Below are positions 1-6,500 of a stretch of DNA of 9,067 nucleotides, in pieces. Both the position numbers and the translations under genes were made by a program. Origin of the DNA: Candidatus Ruthturnera sp. (GTDB lineage: Bacteria; Pseudomonadota; Gammaproteobacteria; PS1; Pseudothioglobaceae); assembly GCA_018648985.1 (NCBI GenBank), contig JABGOT010000072.1, positions 1-9,067 on the forward strand, given 5' to 3'. The notes under the pieces are model-generated. The model was not told the DNA's origin and ran no database searches. It saw only the letters and a list, made by a program, of their open reading frames with translations. Position 1 is the first letter of the stretch, and the number at the start of each line of letters is the position of its first letter.

Positions 1-1832
1 TCACCCATGGTTTTAAGCTGATCTGGGGTTTCTTCGAAAGGGAAGCTTGATACGAAAGAAGCATAAGCATCACTCGGCTCCGGAAAAGCAAAGCCAGTTT
101 GTGATTGGCGTTTGGCGTAAATCTCCAGTAGCTCGGCAGCAATATCATGCAGCGCTTCATGGGCTTTTTGTTTGGCTTTAGTCCATTGATTGGTACCGAG
201 CTTGTGTAATGGTGCAATATCAGGTGAAGCGCCCGAATAGCGAGAAATCAAATTAAGCGAGGTCATCGGCACCATAAGCTTAGAGCCGTTAGCGTATTCC
301 AACATCAAGAAATCTTGTGCGAGATCATCGAACGTTTGTGTTTTTAAACCCAGGTAGCGACCCACACCATAACCCTCATGTACGATCGGATCACCAATTT
401 TTATCTCTACTAGAGATTTAATTGCCTCATCAAAATCTTTGTGTTTTGCGCGTCTGCGTCTTTGCTGTTTTACTACGTCAGCACCGAATAAATTAACTTC
501 AGTGATAACTGCAATCTCTTTTGTGAGTAAGCCATCACTAAGGTCGGCATTGGTAATATAGAGTTTTTGTTCGCCCTGTGTGAACGCCTGCCAATCATCA
601 ATATTAATTGGCGCCAAATCATGGTTATTCAATAAATCAGTTAGTATGCTTTGCCGACCCTCTGATTCACAGACAATGAGTATTTTTCCTTTGAATTTTT
701 TAGAAAAATTTAAAAATTTGGCTAGTGGGTGTTTGGCTTGAGCATCAATATTTAAAGGCGGCAACAACTTACTGGTAAAGTTCAATTTGCCAGTTTTTTC
801 TTCTAATTTTGAAGTACCGATGACCAGTTGTTGTCGTTGTTTAATTTGGCCAAACAATTGCTCTTTGTTTAAAAATACTTGTTCGAGTGACAACGGTGGT
901 CTATCTAAATTATTGCTTGCTTGTTGGTGCCTGTTGTGAATTTCAACAAAGGTTGTATTGGCTAGATCACTAAAGCCTTGATAATGCGCGACAATGGTGT
1001 TGCTTGCCAAGTAATCAAACAAGGTGTTGGTATGGGTAAAAAATAAAGGCGCGTAGAACTCAATACCACCAGGCAAGCGTGATTCACTGACTTCGGTATA
1101 GATGAAGTCGTCCGTTTTACCAAAAACACTTAGATAGTTTTGTTTAAAAATCCCAAGGCTTTGTGCATCGGTTGAAAATTCCCTGGCTGGCAACAACGAT
1201 AGGACATTAGTCACATCGACTGATCGCTGTGTTGAAGTGTCAAAGGTGCGAATAGAGTCAATTTCTTGGTCAAATAAATCAAGTCGGTAAGGAGATTTTG
1301 CTCCCATTGGATACAAGTCAATCAGTGAGCCTTTAACGCTAAATTCACCGTGCTCCATCACCGTAGTGACACGGTTATAGCCAATTTTTAGTAACTTTTC
1401 AGCAAAGCTATGCATGTCGATTGCATCACCTGTTTGTAGGCTAAAACTGTATTTTTGACTAAATTCTAACGGGCACAGCTGTTGAGATAACGACTCTAAA
1501 GTGGTAACAACAATGCCCTTGGTCAAACTTGGTAGCTTAGAGAGTGTGCTTAAGCGACTCGACGTAATATCTGGATGCGGGGAGAAGTGGTCAAAAGCTA
1601 ACACTTCCCAGTTATCAAACTTGAGAATGTCTAAGCCATTGTTATAAAAATTAAGTGATTTGACCAAGTGGTCGAAATGCGTAATATCATTGGCAATGAC
1701 CAAAACCACTTGATTTTGTGCTTTGGCAAATTCAATCAGTGCGAGCGCCTGTGCACTACCGTAGAGCGAGCCCCAATAGAATTTTTGTCCAGATTTAAAT
1801 GGCGCAGAGTCCTGCAGATAGAGTTGTGGCAT
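1..1832 (-). CDS. mfd: Transcription-repair coupling factor Mfd, N-terminal part (runs off left edge)
   Basis: Mfd is a cytoplasmic DNA translocase that displaces RNA polymerase stalled at a lesion and recruits UvrA for nucleotide excision repair. The frame is open from the ATG at 1832 to base 1, giving 610 full codons of a protein usually near 1150 residues. Residues 1 to about 340 match the UvrB-like module, with landmarks such as FSPHPDITSSRLSTL, VMEHGEFSVKGSLIDLYPMG and PYRLDLFDQEIDSIRTFD. A variable region follows. From about residue 470 comes the CarD-like RNA polymerase interaction domain (GDPIVHEGYGVGRY, then LMVPMTSLNLISRYSG). The relay toward the motor ends in FVSSFPFEETPDQ. The Walker A and helicase motifs lie beyond the window, so motor integrity cannot be judged. 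The ATG overlaps the maf stop (TAATG), which fixes the start and suggests translational coupling. No strong ribosome site precedes it. Confidence 0.96.
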   Translation of the reverse strand, partial: MPQLYLQDSAPFKSGQKFYWGSLYGSAQALALIEFAKAQNQVVLVIANDITHFDHLVKSLNFYNNGLDILKFDNWEVLAFDHFSPHPDITSSRLSTLSKLPSLTKGIVVTTLESLSQQLCPLEFSQKYSFSLQTGDAIDMHSFAEKLLKIGYNRVTTVMEHGEFSVKGSLIDLYPMGAKSPYRLDLFDQEIDSIRTFDTSTQRSVDVTNVLSLLPAREFSTDAQSLGIFKQNYLSVFGKTDDFIYTEVSESRLPGGIEFYAPLFFTHTNTLFDYLASNTIVAHYQGFSDLANTTFVEIHNRHQQASNNLDRPPLSLEQVFLNKEQLFGQIKQRQQLVIGTSKLEEKTGKLNFTSKLLPPLNIDAQAKHPLAKFLNFSKKFKGKILIVCESEGRQSILTDLLNNHDLAPINIDDWQAFTQGEQKLYITNADLSDGLLTKEIAVITEVNLFGADVVKQQRRRRAKHKDFDEAIKSLVEIKIGDPIVHEGYGVGRYLGLKTQTFDDLAQDFLMLEYANGSKLMVPMTSLNLISRYSGASPDIAPLHKLGTNQWTKAKQKAHEALHDIAAELLEIYAKRQSQTGFAFPEPSDAYASFVSSFPFEETPDQLKTMG

Positions 1833-2431
1833 TACTGGTTTGCTAGGATATCCACGCCTTCGTTTTCTAACATTTTAATGAGTTGAATCAGCGGTAAACC
1901 AATTAGAGTATTGGGGTCATTACCCTCTAAACGCTCAAAAAGACTAATACCCAATGCCTCAGATTTAAAACTACCTGCACAGTTGTAAGGCTGTTCTTTT
2001 TTTAGGTAGTTGTCAATTTGTTTGGTGGTTAAAGTTTTAAAAACAACTTTAAATGTTTCGACAATTGTTTGAATATTGTTGGTATTTGTATTTAAAAGTG
2101 TCAAACTTGTAACAAATGTCACTGTATTTCCTGAACTTTGTTGAAGTTGTTTTATGGCATTTTCATGTGAGCGTGGCTTGGTTAAGACCTCGTCATCGAT
2201 TTGTGTACCACTGCCCAGCGTGGCCACTTGGTCTGAGGCGATGATCAGCCCGCTTTGGGTTTTGGCAACCTCAGTTGCTTTTTCTTGTGCTAGGCGATAC
2301 ACTAGCTGCTCTGGTGTTTCACCATCGCGACGCGACTCATCAATGTCTGGCGATACAGTATCAAAGTCCATGCCTAGCTTATTAAGCACTTCTTTTCTAA
2401 AAGGTGAAGATGAAGCAAGAATTAATGACAC
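1832..2431 (-). CDS. yceF: Maf-family nucleotide pyrophosphatase, YceF type (7-methyl-GTP pyrophosphatase)
   Basis: Maf proteins hydrolyse non-canonical or modified nucleoside triphosphates to monophosphates plus pyrophosphate. The YceF branch prefers m7GTP. The 199 residues match the usual length. Visible motifs are the N-terminal ASSSPFR (residues 6-12), DESRR near 31-35, RLAQEKA at 46-52, the catalytic-type SDQV with Asp67, TKP at 84-86, and a C-terminal stretch with CAGSFKSEALGISLFERLEG and DPNTLIGLPL. The CAGSFKSE and FERLEG wording is what points to YceF rather than the dTTP/UTP-type YhdE; substrate choice is inferred from that resemblance. The start is a GTG: reading upstream in frame there is no ATG before a stop at 2467-2465, and the conserved LILASSSP begins right after it. 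The ribosome site is poor. The stop shares one base with the mfd ATG, so the two are very likely one operon. Confidence 0.95.
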   Translation of the reverse strand: MSLILASSSPFRKEVLNKLGMDFDTVSPDIDESRRDGETPEQLVYRLAQEKATEVAKTQSGLIIASDQVATLGSGTQIDDEVLTKPRSHENAIKQLQQSSGNTVTFVTSLTLLNTNTNNIQTIVETFKVVFKTLTTKQIDNYLKKEQPYNCAGSFKSEALGISLFERLEGNDPNTLIGLPLIQLIKMLENEGVDILANQ

Positions 2432-2486
2432 GAGTGATTCCGGTATTTGTAAAATAGATTCATTTTACTTTATTCGAACTTCTTCT
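2432..2486. promoter_or_regulatory. Divergent maf / folA control region with 7-bp inverted repeat
   Basis: This 55-bp gap separates the maf GTG from the folA ATG, so both promoters must lie here or extend into the genes. It contains a perfect inverted repeat: GTAAAAT at 2449-2455 and ATTTTAC at 2462-2468, with a 6-base centre. Each arm holds a TAAAAT, one mismatch from TATAAT, pointing rightward at 2450-2455 (toward folA) and leftward at 2467-2462 (toward maf). A possible folA -35, ATGACA at 2425-2430, sits 19 bases before the rightward -10, which is longer than ideal. No convincing leftward -35 is visible. The repeat could be a repressor operator or simply two AT-rich -10 elements facing each other. 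Confidence 0.45.
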
Positions 2487-2972
2487 ATGCGATTATCAAT
2501 TATTGTGGCAATGGACGACAATCAGCTGATTGGCAAAGACAATGCCTTGCCTTGGCATTTGCCAGCAGACCTGGGTTATTTTAAAAAAACCACGACTGGT
2601 AAAACGGTATTGATGGGGCGTAAGACTTATGAATCAATTGGCTTCCCACTGCCAAATCGTCGTAATGTGATCGTGAGTCGTAATACCGATTTTAAGGCCG
2701 AAGGTTGTGAAGTGGTGGGCAGTATTGACGCAGCACTTGAGTTAGCTAAGGGTGATGACGAAGTGATGGTAATGGGCGGTGCCTCCTTTTATGAGCAAAT
2801 GCTACCCAGTGCTGATCGGCTCTATATCACACAAATTGAAGGCGAATATGAGGGGGATGCGCATTTTCCTAAATTTGATCGGTCTGAATTTAGTGAGATT
2901 AGCCGTGAATCACACGAGCCAGATGAAAAAAATCAACACAGGTATCATTTCACCATTTTAGAAAGGAATTAA
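2487..2972 (+). CDS. folA: Dihydrofolate reductase FolA
   Basis: FolA reduces dihydrofolate to tetrahydrofolate with NADPH, feeding one-carbon units to thymidylate, purine and methionine synthesis. The 161-residue product is the normal chromosomal length. Visible are the N-terminal strand LSIIVAMDDNQLIG, the Met20-type loop NALPWHLPADL with the catalytic acid at Asp28 (E. coli Asp27), GRKTYESIG with PLPNRRNVIVSR for cofactor binding, MGGASFYEQMLP, and the closing LYITQIEGEYEGDAHFP and HFTILERN. The reading frame stays open for 111 codons upstream to 2154, but that part is antisense to maf; family alignment places the start at 2487. No Shine-Dalgarno site is seen in the preceding 20 bases. The stop lies two bases before the next ATG, so folA heads a three-gene run with the two small envelope genes. 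It looks like the ordinary trimethoprim-sensitive type, not a plasmid Dfr. Confidence 0.96.
   Translation: MRLSIIVAMDDNQLIGKDNALPWHLPADLGYFKKTTTGKTVLMGRKTYESIGFPLPNRRNVIVSRNTDFKAEGCEVVGSIDAALELAKGDDEVMVMGGASFYEQMLPSADRLYITQIEGEYEGDAHFPKFDRSEFSEISRESHEPDEKNQHRYHFTILERN
2962..2967 (+). promoter_or_regulatory. Ribosome binding site of the small lipoprotein gene
   Basis: AAAGGA ends 7 bases before the ATG at 2975 and lies inside the last codons of folA. It is clearly better than the sites before folA, maf, gltB or yaaA and supports translation of the 60-codon frame. The ten bases AAGGAATTAA at 2963-2972, which include the folA stop, recur at 3159-3168 before the next gene. Confidence 0.75.
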
Positions 2973-2974
2973 TC

Positions 2975-3157
2975 ATGTTAAAAATTACAGTTTTGTCATT
3001 ATCAATGTTGCTACTCTCTAGCTGTGTGCTCACTAAAGTGGTGACTGTGCCAATGCGTGTCGGTGGTGCCATTATTTCAGTAATACCTGGCGTTGGTGAT
3101 GGCATTGATGCCGCTATTGACGAAACAGCTGACGTAATTGATGCAATCCCTATTTAA
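2975..3157 (+). CDS. Small predicted lipoprotein, function unknown
   Basis: The 60-residue product has a short charged start (MLK), a hydrophobic core from about residue 4 to 14, and the lipobox LSSC with the predicted lipidated cysteine at position 17. Residue 18 is Val, not Asp, so by the E. coli Lol rule the mature 44-residue peptide would go to the outer membrane. The mature part has a Val/Thr-rich segment, a Gly-rich hydrophobic stretch (VGGAIISVIPGVGDG), and then a likely amphipathic acidic helix (DAAIDETADVIDAI). It resembles the family of tiny proteobacterial lipoproteins with a VxxVPxVGdxxDaxiD pattern (possibly DUF6726; this name is from memory and not checked). It sits two bases after folA with a good ribosome site, so it is probably co-transcribed. 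No function can be assigned, and nothing links it to folate. Confidence 0.8.
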   Translation: MLKITVLSLSMLLLSSCVLTKVVTVPMRVGGAIISVIPGVGDGIDAAIDETADVIDAIPI

Positions 3158-3163
3158 GAAGGA
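3158..3163 (+). promoter_or_regulatory. Ribosome binding site of the 121-residue gene
   Basis: GAAGGA follows the lipoprotein stop directly and ends 9 bases before the ATG at 3173. It supports the chosen start and translation of the third gene in the folA run. It is part of the repeated AAGGAATTAA (3159-3168) also found at 2963-2972. Confidence 0.7.
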
Positions 3164-3172
3164 ATTAAGTTT

Positions 3173-3538
3173 ATGAAATCAAGTTCAATATTTTTTTCGA
3201 TTTTTTCAGCAATTGCGATTGCTGTATTTATTTTTGCACCGGAGAGGCTGCCCTCAGGTGTGGGTGTTACACCAGTGCCAATAGAGGCTTATATTAGGCC
3301 ATCAATATTTGGTCAAGGAAAGGTAGTTGGTTTAAAAAACCCAATAGGAAAGACACTGCATAATGTTAAAGTTAAGCTATCTAAAACAGATGGCACAGTT
3401 ATTAAAAGCGCGATGCGAGAGCAATGGCCACCCGGAAAATCGATGGAATTGGGCTGGTTGGAAGGCTGGGAAATTAATAAAGGCACTCGACTTAAAGCCA
3501 GTGCCTCAGGTTACTTTTCAAAAACTTGGGAATACTAG
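3173..3538 (+). CDS. Membrane-anchored or secreted small protein with Ig-like fold, function unknown
   Basis: I do not recognise a named family for this 121-residue product. Residues 5-22 form one hydrophobic segment (FFSIFSAIAIAVFIFAP) after a short polar start, which reads as a signal anchor or uncleaved signal peptide, with the rest outside the cytoplasm. The remainder, about residues 35-121, has alternating beta-strand character: GKVVGLKNP, then LHNVKVKLSKTDGTVI, then a PPGKSMELGWLEGW turn, and KLASASGY-like strands at the end (seen as RLKASASGYFSKTWEY). The pattern of a strand with N-P, a 'hNVKV' strand, a Pro-Gly turn and a late Gly-Tyr recalls small Ig-like/FxLYD-type beta-sandwich domains; this is inference from pattern only. 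It begins 15 bases after the lipoprotein gene, has its own ribosome site, and ends 10 bases before the converging gltB stop. No rightward terminator is evident. Confidence 0.75.
   Translation: MKSSSIFFSIFSAIAIAVFIFAPERLPSGVGVTPVPIEAYIRPSIFGQGKVVGLKNPIGKTLHNVKVKLSKTDGTVIKSAMREQWPPGKSMELGWLEGWEINKGTRLKASASGYFSKTWEY
3471..3506 (-). terminator. Candidate intrinsic terminator of gltB
   Basis: On the leftward transcript, starting 42 bases after the gltB stop, AGGCACT (3506-3500) pairs perfectly with AGTGCCT (3487-3481) across a 12-base loop. TTATTAATTT (3480-3471) follows. The stem has four G-C pairs in seven and the tail is T-rich but interrupted, so it is a modest terminator at best. It lies within the coding part of the convergent 121-residue gene. 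The same stem in the rightward direction is not followed by a T tract. Confidence 0.4.
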
Positions 3539-3548
3539 TTTAGCTTTC

Positions 3549-6500
3549 TTATTTAGCATTTTGTTGTAAGACACGTTTAAAGTCTTTTGGCATGACTTTA
3601 ACAAAGTGTTTGAGCTCATCATTCCAATTATCAACAATACGCTGTGCAACAATAGATCCTGTAAATTTCGCATGGTTTGACACATACTGATAAAGCTCTT
3701 TTTGTGCATCATCATCCATCGGATCAAGGTCGACCATAATCGGGTTGACCATAGCCTCAAAGGTATTATTTGGATTATAGATGTAAGCAATACCACCACT
3801 CATGCCAGCACCAAAGTTACGGCCAACTTCACCAAGAATAATTGCACGGCCACCAGTCATGTATTCACAACCATGGTCGCCCACACCTTCAACCACAGCA
3901 ACCACGCCTGAGTTACGTACACAGAAGCGCTCTGCTACACGGCCAGATAAGTACATTTCACCGCCAGTTGAGCCGTAGCCACAAACGTTACCAGCAATAA
4001 TCTGCTCGTCTGATTTAAAGGTAGAATTTTTTGGCGGATAAACAATCACACGGCCACCAGATAAACCTTTACCAACATAGTCGTTAGCATCGCCTTCAAC
4101 CTCTAAAGTAATGCCATTCGCTAAGAATGCACCTAAAGATTGACCGGCAGAGCCTTTAAAATTAATGTGAATTGAGCCTTCATCTAAGTTGTTACCACCG
4201 CGGGTTTTAACCACATGAGAAGACAGCATAGCGCCAACTGCGCGGTCAACATTGGTAATGATTGAATCAAACTGTACAGATTCGCCATTTTTGATAGCCG
4301 GTTTTGATTGTTCGATTAGGCTGTTGTCAAGTTGTAGCTCTAGTTGGTGATCTTGCAAAGTGCTTTGATAAGTGCCGGTATCTGCATTTGGTTTATTCGC
4401 TGGTGTTAATAAGGCATCTAGATTAATCGAGCCTTGTTTCCAGTGGTCGATGGCTTTGTCTGTTCCTAGCATATCAACACGACCAATCATCTCGTTGACG
4501 GTTTTGAAGCCAAGGTCTGCCATAATCATGCGTAACTCTTCGGCCACCATGAATAAGTAGTTAACTACGTGCTCTGGCTTGCCTGTAAATTTCTTACGCA
4601 ACTCTTTGTCTTGCGTGGCAATACCAACCGGGCAAGTATTAAGATGACACTTACGCATCATGATACAACCCATGGTAACGAGTGGTGCGGTTGAAAAACC
4701 AAATTCTTCAGCGCCTAGTAAAACACCAATTGCCACGTCGCGACCCGTTTTTAGCTGACCATCAGTTTGAATCACCACGCGTGAACGTAAGTCATTCATA
4801 ACCAGGGTTTGGTGAGTTTCAGCTAGGCCTAATTCCCACGGCAAACCCGCGTGTTTGATAGAGGTTAGTGGCGATGCACCTGTGCCACCATCATGACCTG
4901 CTATAACGATATGGTCCGATTTAGCTTTGGTTACACCTGCCGCAATCGTGCCAACACCTACTTCTGCAACCAACTTCACACTAATACGTGCAGCAGGGTT
5001 TGAGCGCTTAAGGTCAAAAATAAGTTGTGATAAATCTTCAATAGAATAAATATCATGATGTGGTGGTGGTGAGATTAAACCCACACCTGGCGTTGAGTGG
5101 CGAATTTTAGCAATACCTTCATCAACTTTAGTGCCTGGTAGCTCTCCACCTTCGCCTGGTTTCGCACCTTGCGATACTTTAATTTGGATTTCATCAGCGT
5201 TGTTAAGATAATCAATCGTCACACCAAAACGACCTGAAGCAACTTGTTTGATTGCACTTCGACGTGAATCACCATTTGCATCTGGCGTCCAACGCTTAGC
5301 ATCTTCACCGCCTTCACCAGTATTAGATTTTCCGCCTAGGCGGTTCATGGCAATGGCTAGGGACTCGTGTGATTCTGCAGAAATTGAGCCAAAGCTCATC
5401 GCACCTGTAGCAAAACGTTTGACGATTTCTTTAACACCCTCTACTTCATCAATTGAAATTGGGTTGCCTTGTTTAAACGACATTAAACCGCGCAGTGTAC
5501 AGTTGCGTGTACCTTCTTCATTAGATCGTTTAGAAAACGCCCAATAGGCTTCTTTGTCATTATTGCGCGCAGCGAGCTGTAAGTTGGCAATAGTTTGCGG
5601 CTCCCACATGTGTTTTTCACCACCACTACGCCAATGGTATTGGCCTAAGTTGTCAAGATCGTTGGTTTGGTAAGCGCTTTGATGACGTTTTTCAACTTCT
5701 GATTGTAAAACGTCAAAACCTACACCTTTAATGCGTGATGCGGTTTCAAAGAAACATTTTTCCATTACTTCTGGTGCTAGACCAACGGCCTCAAAAATTT
5801 GCGCACCTTTGTATGATTCCAATGTAGAAATACCCATCTTCGCCATGACTTTAAGCATGCCTTTGCCTACACCTTTGCGATAGGCCTGGATAATAGCCTT
5901 ATCACTTTCTATGTCGATCATATCATCACGACGAGCTTGCCACAGTGCTTCAAAAGCTAAATATGGGTTGATAGCATCAGCGCCATAGCCAGTCAGTAAA
6001 CAGAAATGATGCACCTCACGTGCTTCGCCTGTTTCTACAATAATGCCAACTTGTGTACGCTCATGGCTAGCAATTAAGTAGCGATGTAGCGCTGAAGAGG
6101 CTAGTAATGTACTGATAGCAACACGATTTTCACCCACATTTCGATCAGATAAAATCACTAAAGAATGACCATCTTTGATGGCTTGAGAGCCTTGTTGGCA
6201 AATATCATCCAGTAGTTCTGATACTTTTTTACCTCCGTTAATATCGTAAGTAATATCAATGGTTTTACTAGTCCAACCACGATGATTACAATGGCGAAGT
6301 GCTGCGGTTTCTTCATTAGTCAAAATCGGGTGGTCAATGACTAGGCGATGTGCATTTTCTGCTTTGTTGTTTAAAAGATTGCCTTCAGGGCCGATAGAAC
6401 AACGCAATGACATCACCACTTCTTCACGGATTGAATCAATTGCCGGGTTGGTTACTTGTGCAAATAATTGTTTGAAATAATCATAAATAATACGCGACTG

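Noticed and set aside
1668..1886. Rightward 72-codon frame across the maf/mfd junction
   Set aside because: It is antisense to two well-supported genes and shows no protein family character.
2154..2486. In-frame open extension of folA by 111 codons upstream
   Set aside because: It is antisense to the conserved part of maf, and DHFR homology begins exactly at the ATG at 2487 with normal family length.
2779..2961. Second-frame 60-codon open frame inside folA, and a 68-codon one at 3363-3569
   Set aside because: Both lie inside well-supported same-strand genes in another frame and lack supporting signals.
3568..3590. Possible rightward terminator, AAGAC/GTCTT stem followed by TTGG
   Set aside because: The stem is only five pairs with a nine-base loop and a very short T run, and it lies in gltB coding sequence.
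5248..5547. Rightward open frame of 99 codons opposite gltB (similar ones at 3702-3911, 4372-4560, 6983-7195, 7036-7242 and 7525-7767)
   Set aside because: All are antisense shadows of strongly conserved gltB sequence, with no recognisable protein features or ribosome sites.
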